This document shows positions 1 to 7,387 of a stretch of DNA of 44,347 nt, one piece after another. Location: positions 1 to 44,347 of the forward strand of contig JADHUC010000057.1 in assembly GCA_016784735.1 (NCBI GenBank), read 5' to 3'. A model generated the notes under the pieces. It was not told where the DNA came from. It made no database searches and saw only the letters and a list, made by a program, of their open reading frames with translations. Within the stretch, counting starts at the first letter, position 1. Every line of letters begins with the position of its first letter. The stretch comes from Pirellulaceae bacterium. GTDB taxonomy: Bacteria > Planctomycetota > Planctomycetia > Pirellulales > Pirellulaceae. A program made the position numbers and the translations under genes.

Positions 1-832
1 CACGCGTTGCCTGGATCGAATGCACCAGGCTGTGGCCGCGCTCGTCCCGGGGAATCGTCTTATCGTCGCCCTCGTAGAGTCCTTCGTTGCTGTACGGTAT
101 GTGGCAGGACGAGCAACCCATGCCACGATAGTCGCCGCGCACGTGTCGCCCTTTGACCGCGTGGTGGCACCGCAGGCACTGGTTTCTCAAATAGGTGAAG
201 GCCGCCAGTTCCGGTTTCTCGACCAACAGTGCAGGGTCAGCGGGCGCGTCGGGCAGTCGCGTGAGCTTGTCGACAAAGACCTGGGGTTCGAGTTTCCTGA
301 GTCGTTCCATGTACGACCGATAGGCTTTCGTTCCAAGCCGGTCCAGAGGGTCTTCCGGGTTCGCCAAGTCGTAGTTGCCCCAGAAATGCTCGTAGCCGGA
401 CTTCGCACCATACTCGCGGTGAAAGGACCCGAACGCCCAACACACGCCATGGATCTTGCCCGCCTCGGTCATCATCAGGCTGTGCCACTGCGCGCCTGTA
501 TGATCCGCATGGCATTGGCCGCAGGTTTCCTCGTTGATCCACGAACTGCCCGGATCGGGATAGAAGTCGCCGCCGTGAGCCTCTTCCTTTTCTTCGGCGG
601 TCGGATCGCCACCATGGCAGACGATGCACCCGTCCGGGTCGTCCACTCCCTCGCCCCACTCGATGATCTCGGCGAGCATCTGCGAGCCCTTTTCGCGGAT
701 CAGTTCAATCCCTTCATGGCATTTCATGCAGCCGGACGGGGTTTCTGGGGACGGAGGTTCCTGTGCCATCACGGACACCCAGGTGACCACGATCGATCCC
801 ATTGCCGCCAGTCCCGTTGATCGACTGATCAT
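1..832 (-). CDS. Exported multiheme cytochrome c (5' part, runs off left edge)
   Basis: This is an open frame from ATG at 832 to the window edge with no stop, so only the first 277 residues are visible. Residues 1-23 form a weak signal peptide ending in VMA-Q. Five CxxCH heme c motifs follow: CMKCH (35-39), CIVCH (69-73), CGQCH (104-108), CLRCH (219-223) and CSSCH (240-244). Extra histidines (H110, H117, H129, H224, H230) could be distal ligands. A GGAAGGGG ribosome-binding site lies 4 nt before the ATG. Multiheme c-type cytochromes of this kind act in the periplasm in electron transfer. The family and substrate cannot be told from the part visible. The long spacing between hemes 3 and 4, with an aromatic-rich stretch (SGYEHFWGNYDL), suggests a catalytic or docking insert rather than a simple electron wire; this is inference. 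Confidence is high for a multiheme cytochrome and low for its role. Confidence 0.88.
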   Translation of the reverse strand, partial: MISRSTGLAAMGSIVVTWVSVMAQEPPSPETPSGCMKCHEGIELIREKGSQMLAEIIEWGEGVDDPDGCIVCHGGDPTAEEKEEAHGGDFYPDPGSSWINEETCGQCHADHTGAQWHSLMMTEAGKIHGVCWAFGSFHREYGAKSGYEHFWGNYDLANPEDPLDRLGTKAYRSYMERLRKLEPQVFVDKLTRLPDAPADPALLVEKPELAAFTYLRNQCLRCHHAVKGRHVRGDYRGMGCSSCHIPYSNEGLYEGDDKTIPRDERGHSLVHSIQATR

Positions 833-1182
833 TACGCCCCTTCCGTTCGAAACTCCTGCATTTGGCTGCAGCTCAGCCGCGTCGGCTGCTCGTGATGGCG
901 AATGCCCTGCCTCTTGCCCGAGCCGTTCCTCAGTATAAGAAAAAGATAAACGGCGAACCATATCATCAAAGGGTCTTGATGCGTTTCTTTTGGGAACGCG
1001 GTTGGCACAACAAGCTCAATCGACAAGCCAGAACAACCCAAGTGAGGTATCCAGAGAGCCGGTTTTGTTGACGCGGAAGCATAAATGAACGTAGAATGAT
1101 CAACGTAGGAGGCATCGACAGCCGATGGCACAGACGCCAACGGACTGCGCAGGGGCAAATGCCGGGAATTGAGGAGAGTGTG
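833..1182. other. Divergent intergenic region with a possible -10 box
   Basis: This is a 350-nt gap between the leftward cytochrome and the rightward secretin-N-like gene. No convincing gene was found; the short open frames here have no protein-like features. On the minus strand a TATACT hexamer (plus-strand 932-937) lies about 100 nt before the cytochrome start and could be a -10 box, but no good -35 box was seen. GAGGAG at 1171-1176 is the ribosome-binding site that fixes the start of the rightward gene. Confidence 0.35.
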
Positions 1183-2337
1183 ATGTCACCAGGACGCATA
1201 TTCACATTGGTGGCTGTTTTGCTGCTGGCCGTGCAAGCGCGCACTGGCTACGCCCAGTTCGGAGACGGATCGCCGCAGGACTGGCAGTCCTATGGGACGG
1301 GCGGTGTCTGGGGCGGCTTCTACAACGGCTACAACGGCGGTGTGCCGGGAATGGGCTACTTCCCGGGAAACATGAGTCTGGTCGTGAGCCAAACGCAGGA
1401 GCAGCACGAGCAGATTGCCGACTTGTTGGACCAGTTGCGTCGCATGCAGGGCACGCAAGTGCAGATTACCACGCCCTTCCATTCGCTGAACGACAGTTAC
1501 TACGAGCGCATCGGGGCGGACTTCGACTTCAGCTTCAAACCAGGCGGGAATGTCGTCGGCTTGGATCAGTTCGGCAACCAGACCTCGGATGGCAGGGTCC
1601 ATTTCAACCAAGGCGGCTTTGATTCCGCATTGCCGCAGTTCGGCGGACACGATGCGTCGACGGACGCGACGTTTGGCTTCGGGGGCGCTGGTGGGAAGTT
1701 CAGCCCCTCGTTGCGGTTTGCGGCGGGCCAAGGCAGCAATCGCAGCCACGTGATGCAAGCTCCGACGGTCGTGATGCACGATGGCCAAAGAGGTTTCGTC
1801 AGCGACACTTCAATGCGTCCGTTTGTCACCAGCGTGATTCCCGTCGTAGGGGCACGCCTGCCCATTATCCCGATGATGCCACCCTCGCCGCCGATCAGCC
1901 CTGTGAAACAAGCGCTGGCCCGCATGGAAGCCGAAAAACGACTCGCCCAGCAGGCACAACCCAGGGCAGAACGCAGGATTCCGCGCGAGCAACCCCGGTT
2001 GGATCCGATCGACGATCCTGTGGCGGCGCGACACGACGACGGAGCTCTGCTTTTGGGCAAAGATCGACCGGCCCCGGAAGGAGACGACAAGCCGCTGATT
2101 TTGAAAGGCCCATCCGGTTCTGCCGATGAAGGCAAAGCCGCTGGCCACAACGATCAACAGGCACAGGCCGACGCCGCTCGGCAACGGGAAATCCACTCGC
2201 GCGTTGAAAAAGCACGCGGGTATGAAGAAGCGGGCAAAGTGGACATCGCCAAAATCTACTATCAGCAAGCTGCCGCGCGTGCCGACGGTGAACTGAAGAG
2301 AAAGCTACTTGAAAAGATCCGGGCCCTCGGCAACTGA
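1183..2337 (+). CDS. Exported protein with short secretin N-domain-like segment and C-terminal helical repeat
   Basis: The protein has 384 residues from ATG 1183. This start is preferred over an in-frame ATG at 1096 because GAGGAG lies 6 nt upstream and a clean signal peptide begins here (hydrophobic FTLVAVLLLAV, cleavage near GYA-Q). After a Gly/Tyr/Asn-rich stretch, residues about 64-95 (NMSLVVSQTQEQHEQIADLL and what follows) resemble the small alpha/beta N-domain of secretins, in which a strand is followed by a helix of the form IxxLLxxLR. The middle is Gly- and Pro-rich, and a PPSPPISPVKQALARMEAEK stretch leads into a basic, Gln/Glu-rich region. The last 45 residues (VEKARGYEEAGKVDIAKIYY) look like a single TPR-type hairpin. 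No secretin barrel is present. The function is unknown. The stop is 2 nt before the metallopeptidase start, so the two are co-transcribed. The secretin-like call is by motif resemblance only. Confidence 0.72.
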   Translation: MSPGRIFTLVAVLLLAVQARTGYAQFGDGSPQDWQSYGTGGVWGGFYNGYNGGVPGMGYFPGNMSLVVSQTQEQHEQIADLLDQLRRMQGTQVQITTPFHSLNDSYYERIGADFDFSFKPGGNVVGLDQFGNQTSDGRVHFNQGGFDSALPQFGGHDASTDATFGFGGAGGKFSPSLRFAAGQGSNRSHVMQAPTVVMHDGQRGFVSDTSMRPFVTSVIPVVGARLPIIPMMPPSPPISPVKQALARMEAEKRLAQQAQPRAERRIPREQPRLDPIDDPVAARHDDGALLLGKDRPAPEGDDKPLILKGPSGSADEGKAAGHNDQQAQADAARQREIHSRVEKARGYEEAGKVDIAKIYYQQAAARADGELKRKLLEKIRALGN

Positions 2338-2339
2338 GT

Positions 2340-3023
2340 ATGTTGACTACTTATTTCGGCTTGCTGCTGTTTATCTCCCCGGCGCTTCTGCTGGGCATCG
2401 TGGCTCAGATTTGGGTCAAATCGGCATACGCGCAATCGCGACAGGTTCCTGCGGGGATGAGCGGCTTTGCCGCGGCTCGACGGTTGCTCGACTCGGCCGG
2501 CTTGAAGAACGTCGGAATCGAGCAGACACCAGGCTATCTGAGCGATCATTACGACCCACGCCACAAAATGCTGCGTCTCAGCAACGACGTCTATCACGGC
2601 CGTTCGATGGCGTCGGTTGGCATCGCCGCTCACGAAGCCGGTCACGCCATCCAGGACGCCCACCGCTACGCGCCGCTAGTCATCCGCAACGCCGCGGTGC
2701 CGGCCGCCGGGTTTGGCAGCAATGCAGGCATGATGCTCTTGATCCTGGGAGCGATTTTCAATCTGAAGCCGCTGTTACTGTTCGGCATCGTCCTGTTCAG
2801 CGTTGTGGTCATCTTCCAGGTTGTCAATCTGCCGGTGGAGTTCAATGCGAGTGCAAGAGCAAAGCGGCAGTTGGCCGGTTTGGGCATTGTCCGCGATCAG
2901 GACATGTCCCACGTGAATCGAGTGCTGAGCGCCGCTGCATTGACCTACGTGGCCGCCACGTTGCAAGCCATCCTGACGCTGTTGTACTTCATCCTGAGAT
3001 ACGCCGGTTCGAGCCGCGACTGA
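2340..3023 (+). CDS. YugP-type neutral zinc metallopeptidase (membrane)
   Basis: The protein has 227 residues, the usual length of the Zn-dependent membrane peptidase family known as YugP or Zn_peptidase_2. An N-terminal membrane helix (residues 4-25) is followed by the conserved core PGYLSDHYDPRHKMLRLS (64-81). Next come the catalytic zinc motif HEAGH (98-102), a hydrophobic helical hairpin (about 127-160) and the family-typical ALTYVAATLQAILTLLYFIL C-terminal helix. The two His of HEAGH should bind zinc and the Glu should activate water. Family members are inner-membrane proteins with unclear substrates. The start is 2 nt after the upstream stop, which points to translational coupling with the secretin-N-like protein. 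The family assignment is very secure; the biological role is open. Confidence 0.93.
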   Translation: MLTTYFGLLLFISPALLLGIVAQIWVKSAYAQSRQVPAGMSGFAAARRLLDSAGLKNVGIEQTPGYLSDHYDPRHKMLRLSNDVYHGRSMASVGIAAHEAGHAIQDAHRYAPLVIRNAAVPAAGFGSNAGMMLLILGAIFNLKPLLLFGIVLFSVVVIFQVVNLPVEFNASARAKRQLAGLGIVRDQDMSHVNRVLSAAALTYVAATLQAILTLLYFILRYAGSSRD

Positions 3024-3030
3024 CCTGTTC

Positions 3031-3077
3031 GTAGTACCGGCTTCAGCCGGCTCTCTCCGCCTGAAGGCGGGGCTACC
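3031..3077. repeat. REP-like double hairpin
   Basis: Two short perfect hairpins, CCGGCTTCAGCCGG (3037-3050) and CCGCCTGAAGGCGG (3057-3070), are flanked by GTAG (3031-3034) and CTAC (3073-3076). The left half (3031-3050) and the reverse complement of the right half are also imperfect copies of each other, so the whole 46 nt can fold as one larger stem. It lies in the 77-nt gap between two convergent genes, where it could act as a bidirectional terminator. Its form is that of a dispersed REP-type element. Confidence 0.75.
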
Positions 3078-3100
3078 AACAAATGCGTTGACAGACGGAA

Positions 3101-6100
3101 TCACTCGCCCAGTTGATGGATCGTGTTGTGGATCTTCCCGTCGACGAACTCTCCGCCGGCGCCTTTGATCGAGTACTTGATCTCCATACACCACGTCGGC
3201 TTGATATCCGGGATCTTCAAGAAGACGGACCGACCATCGTCGGATAGAGTCGCGTCTGTGATCTTCGATGGCTTCTCGTTGATGTGGTCCGAGCCGTAGT
3301 TGGCAGATCGGTGAAGCGTCCAAGTCTTGACGCCATAGTTACTTACGTCCGTTGCCGACTTCCGGTCCAGCGTGCCGCTGAACGTCACCGTGATGCCGTC
3401 TTGCCGGGCGTTCAGGCCGATCGGCAAATGTACCGGTTTGCCCGTGTAACGCACTCGATAGAAGCCGCCGGGTTGGTGCTGGTTTCCCGCCCACGCAAAC
3501 ATGCCGCACGCGTAGAGCTGACCGTTGTCCGGATGAAAGCGACCGCGCATCACGCCTGTTGGAAACAGGGGGATCGGCAGTTCGCATACGCCGCCCTGCA
3601 AGCGGGCTCCCGCCTTCTCGTGCGGCACGACGTAGATCTTGCCGTAGCCGTACGAAGTATTCAGCAGTGTCCCGTCCAATGGCCCCCAAGCTTTGCTGTC
3701 CACCCACATCAATTCGGCCGGCGAGCGGTCCACGGCGTTGGTGATCCAGCACAACGGAGGCTCCATGGCATCGTCCGACGGGTCCGTCACGTCATGGTAG
3801 CCCCAGAAGTTGCCGTAGTATCGGCCCTCGCCGCGAATCCAGTTGATCCGGTTCTTGGGCATCCAATGCCCCTCCTGATCCGTTATGAAACAGGTGCCGT
3901 CCGGATTCACGCAGACGCCGTTCGGAGCACGAAATCCCCGCGCCAAAATTTCAGTGGACGACCCGTCTTTGCTGACGCGCAACAGTGTGCCGTGCTGCGG
4001 CACCAGGGCCGTCTTGGCGTGTCGAGCCCCTTTGGAATAGTAGAAATTGCCCTCGGCGTCGGTCTGCAGGCCCATGGCGAATTCGTGGAAGTGTTCGGTC
4101 ACTTGATGGTCGCTATTGAAGTTCTCGTAGAAATCAATTTCGCCGTCACCGTTTTGATCGTTCAGAATCACGATCTGATCGCGACATGTCACGTAGATTC
4201 GGCCGTCGACGATCTTCAAGCCGAGCGGTTGAAACAGGCCCGATGCGATTCGCTGCCATGTCAATTCGAACAGCCCCGGTTCTGCTGCATCGGTCGCATC
4301 GCTCCCGCTTTCCGCCGAACCTGTTCCGGCGGGGGCCTCTAGTTCCGGCGCGATGCCGCTCACCAGCCACACGCTGCCGTCCCAAGTGCACACGGCCGCC
4401 TGCCTACCGTCCGGGAAAAAGTCGAATCCAGTAAAACGCGTCCGGCACGACCAGGGATTGCGTGCCGGGTGCGTCAGTGTGTCGACCGCAAACGGACCAT
4501 CGTCCGATCCGCGTATGCCCTGCGTGGTGAGCTTGTCGGGCCAACGCGGCGGGCCGCCTTCGGTCAGCGGCCGCAAGTCGATCGGCGACAGCGTGTCGGT
4601 CATCGCAGAGACAACCGATTTGACCTCGTCTCCGTCTGCCGGCGAGGCAGTCCATAACACGAAGTTCAGCGGTGCGGCGCCGGCCGGTATCGTCAGTCGG
4701 AGATCGCCCTCGTCGTTGGTGGACCACGTCGCATCCGGAATCGCCGGGCTCAAGCCGGCGACGATCGCTCCTTCGCGTCTGGCATCCCCGGCTCCCTTGA
4801 TAACACGGCCGTCGTGGTTATTTCCTGTCACATCGCGCACGGTATCGTCGCGCACCACGTCAAGCTTCCAGTGGGCCACGAGGTCTTTGTCGCTCGCCGC
4901 GTCGGAGCCAATTGAAGCGACCTCCTTGTCGTCCAAAGTCCGCCGAAAAAATCGCACGTCCGAGATTTGGCCGTCGAAGTGCGATTGCGAACGAGGGAAA
5001 TTGGACGACGTGAACCCTACTCGCACGACATGACCGTTGACATCCGCACTCGGCTTCAAGCGGCCTTCGCCCTCAAGCTTCCCGTCCACGTACAGACGCA
5101 CATCGCCGTTTTCGTTTTGCCAGGTCATGACGATGTCGTGCCAGCGATCGTCATTCACCGATCGCCGAGACTGCACTGCGCCCACCCAACCGATGTCGAA
5201 AGTTAGCTTGCCGCCCCGCACGAACAGAGTCTTGCCATCCGCTACCCAGGGACCGCTCGGTGCCGTCTTACAGAAAATGCTGCCCCCTTGCCGCGTCTTG
5301 ATGCGGGCACAGATCGAGTAGTCGCTGTGCGTAAAGTCAAAATCGTCCGCAGCGGTCACTTCGACGTTCGTCGCTCCATCAAAATGCAGAGGCGCGACGT
5401 CGCTTTGCACCTGCAGCGATTCAACCTGCCCCAAGACAACCATGTCCGAATGAAACGCTGTCGCCGCCAGTGTCTCGCCGCGAGGATGACGCGCCACCTG
5501 CAGGGCCAGATCTCTGTCACGAGGGCCGATGTTCAAGTTGCGGGCAAAGACCGGGCCCGTTCCGGTGATATGCAGGCTGGGCATCTCCAACACGTCAGTT
5601 TCGCCCACCGTGTACGCGACGATCACTTGATTGCCGAAATGATAGAGGCCCTTGTAATGCGCCCAATCGCGCGGCAGCGGGCCGTACGGCCGATCGTCTC
5701 GTCCGCGCAGACGCGGGTCCTCGAAGCCGCCATCCTCCGGATTGCCCCAGCCCGGAGCGGTTGGGTTGGCGAAATGCACTTCGCCGACAATCCGCGGATG
5801 GATCGCGTGCTTGCCATTCAGCATGATGGCGTTCCAGTCGATGAAGCCGCTGCCGCTCCAGGCGGCAGCCACACGCATCGTGTCGTGATCGTACAGCATC
5901 CAGTACTGGCCCTGCGAGACGCCGCCTGGCCCGGCATCCAGACGCACGGCAATTCCCTTGTAGGCAAAGTTTGATGCGTCGTTACCGACCTCGTACGAGG
6001 CGATCAGATTGGGGCCGTAGTCCATGCTTACCCACGGCTCGGCGCTCGACGGTTCCGGGCCGCGGGTGGTTCCCTCCGGCAACGCCGCGAGGTAAGTGTC

Positions 6101-7075
6101 GTCGATCGCGCCGTACTGCGTGGTGTTGTACGGCTTCAGGTACTTCTCGCGGACGTAGTGGATCACATCGTACTTCTGCTTGGGCACCATCCAGCTCTGC
6201 GCCACCATCATTCCGTAGCCATTCGTGAGCGTCTGGTACATGCTGTGCGGATCGCTGCCGTTCTTGAACTTGTCCGAAGCAAACTTCAACGACGTGGGCA
6301 GCGAACCGGGTTCATCTTTGGTGCCGTGGCAGTTGACGCACAGCCGGTCGTAAATGGCCTCGCCGCGTTTGAGACTCTCCCCGCCCAAGTCGGCAATCAT
6401 CCCAGCGTGGTCGATGATCTTCTCGTATTCCGGCAGCGGCCGCGCGGCATACAGGGATGCAACGGCCCGGAGTTGTCGAGCGCGATCCTGCCCTTTGTCG
6501 GCGATCTCCAGCAGATACCGGACCAGGTCCAAAAACTGCTGGCGTCCGGCCAATCCGTTGACCAGCCCCGTCGGCATGGCGGACACTTTCCCGTGGAACC
6601 GCTCGTCGATCTTTTCGGCGGGAATCGTAATAATCTTGCCGTCTTGCGCCGGATCGCGAAGCACAAGCTCGTCCGTGCGGTCTTCGGCCAACAGACCCGT
6701 GAGCGTCCGGCCTCTGTCCGTGATCACGACGACCGACTCGTAGCCCTTCTTGATCGCCTTAGAAGGGCTTAGCAGAGACTCGACAAAGTGCGGATCGGTG
6801 ACGTCCTTGTCGGGCTTAGTCAACTCTGGGCCCAGGGGCGACGCCTCTCCGCCCGGATCGTGGCACTTGATGCAAGCCAGATGCGGCTGAAAAAACGCAA
6901 TCGCACCACGAGTGACATCGCCCTGTTCTCTTGCAGCGCGTGCCAACGCCGCCGAGTCCTCTTTCTGCAATTGCTGCTCAAAAGTCGAAGGCGTCCCGGC
7001 TCCATCTTGGGCGATTCCCACGTTGTTCGCGAAGCAGAACAGGATTCCAAGAATTGCGGTTGCGTATTTTCTCAT
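3101..7075 (-). CDS. Giant exported diheme / DUF6797 / LamG / beta-propeller protein
   Basis: The protein has 1,324 residues. Domains in order: signal peptide (1-22, cut near IAQ-D); heme c site CIKCH (68-72) in a planctomycete-type heme-binding module that continues to about 190; a second cytochrome c domain with CVNCH (246-250); a DUF6797-like region (about 330-555, WVSMDYGP and FIDWNAIMLNGKHAIHPRIV); a LamG-type concanavalin fold (about 558-735, with WHDIVMTWQNENGDVRLYVDG); a glucose/sorbosone-dehydrogenase-like beta-propeller (about 890-1,200); and a small C-terminal beta domain. Proteins of this architecture are common in planctomycetes and are thought to oxidise carbohydrate-derived substrates in the periplasm, passing electrons to the attached hemes; no substrate is proven. 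The gene stands alone, 77 nt from the convergent peptidase gene. Domain boundaries are estimates. No good ribosome-binding site was seen before the ATG. Confidence 0.88.
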   Translation of the reverse strand: MRKYATAILGILFCFANNVGIAQDGAGTPSTFEQQLQKEDSAALARAAREQGDVTRGAIAFFQPHLACIKCHDPGGEASPLGPELTKPDKDVTDPHFVESLLSPSKAIKKGYESVVVITDRGRTLTGLLAEDRTDELVLRDPAQDGKIITIPAEKIDERFHGKVSAMPTGLVNGLAGRQQFLDLVRYLLEIADKGQDRARQLRAVASLYAARPLPEYEKIIDHAGMIADLGGESLKRGEAIYDRLCVNCHGTKDEPGSLPTSLKFASDKFKNGSDPHSMYQTLTNGYGMMVAQSWMVPKQKYDVIHYVREKYLKPYNTTQYGAIDDTYLAALPEGTTRGPEPSSAEPWVSMDYGPNLIASYEVGNDASNFAYKGIAVRLDAGPGGVSQGQYWMLYDHDTMRVAAAWSGSGFIDWNAIMLNGKHAIHPRIVGEVHFANPTAPGWGNPEDGGFEDPRLRGRDDRPYGPLPRDWAHYKGLYHFGNQVIVAYTVGETDVLEMPSLHITGTGPVFARNLNIGPRDRDLALQVARHPRGETLAATAFHSDMVVLGQVESLQVQSDVAPLHFDGATNVEVTAADDFDFTHSDYSICARIKTRQGGSIFCKTAPSGPWVADGKTLFVRGGKLTFDIGWVGAVQSRRSVNDDRWHDIVMTWQNENGDVRLYVDGKLEGEGRLKPSADVNGHVVRVGFTSSNFPRSQSHFDGQISDVRFFRRTLDDKEVASIGSDAASDKDLVAHWKLDVVRDDTVRDVTGNNHDGRVIKGAGDARREGAIVAGLSPAIPDATWSTNDEGDLRLTIPAGAAPLNFVLWTASPADGDEVKSVVSAMTDTLSPIDLRPLTEGGPPRWPDKLTTQGIRGSDDGPFAVDTLTHPARNPWSCRTRFTGFDFFPDGRQAAVCTWDGSVWLVSGIAPELEAPAGTGSAESGSDATDAAEPGLFELTWQRIASGLFQPLGLKIVDGRIYVTCRDQIVILNDQNGDGEIDFYENFNSDHQVTEHFHEFAMGLQTDAEGNFYYSKGARHAKTALVPQHGTLLRVSKDGSSTEILARGFRAPNGVCVNPDGTCFITDQEGHWMPKNRINWIRGEGRYYGNFWGYHDVTDPSDDAMEPPLCWITNAVDRSPAELMWVDSKAWGPLDGTLLNTSYGYGKIYVVPHEKAGARLQGGVCELPIPLFPTGVMRGRFHPDNGQLYACGMFAWAGNQHQPGGFYRVRYTGKPVHLPIGLNARQDGITVTFSGTLDRKSATDVSNYGVKTWTLHRSANYGSDHINEKPSKITDATLSDDGRSVFLKIPDIKPTWCMEIKYSIKGAGGEFVDGKIHNTIHQLGE

Positions 7076-7140
7076 ATGCGACTGTTCTGTCAGAACTTGG
7101 GGGCGTTTTGCGTGCTTCAGATGCCGTACCCAATATTCAG

Positions 7141-7260
7141 CTACGCATTGCCTATGTTCTCCAAAACCTCCGCCGCCCGCAAGGCGACATACTGGTTGCC
7201 ATACTCCAGCAGCCCAGCCAAAGCAGCCGATGCCTTCCCCCGCTCGCCTCGCTTCTTCCT
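7141..7260 (-). pseudogene. Fragment of a HEAT-repeat C-terminus
   Basis: In the 312-nt divergent gap before the symporter, the minus strand encodes ALAGLLEYGNQYVALRAAEV and then LENIGNA and a stop at 7141-7143. This reads as the last helix pair of a HEAT-like repeat, such as those that end many planctomycete sulfatases. The frame stays open further upstream but quickly loses protein-like character, and no start or upstream domain is present. It is best read as the relic of a deleted gene. The specific parent gene is a guess. Confidence 0.5.
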
Positions 7261-7387
7261 ACTGGCCACCGTACTTTGCAGCCGCCTAACCGGTGGGTTA
7301 TCATGGTGCCTTTCATGCCCGTAGCTGCTGTAGCAGGCCGGCAAAACGCTACTCATCAGGCAGTAGTCCGTATCAAAGGAGCCTTCC

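Noticed and set aside
3284-4342. A 352-codon open frame antisense to the DUF6797 gene
   Set aside because: It is a shadow of the giant gene; no domain or ribosome-binding site was seen.
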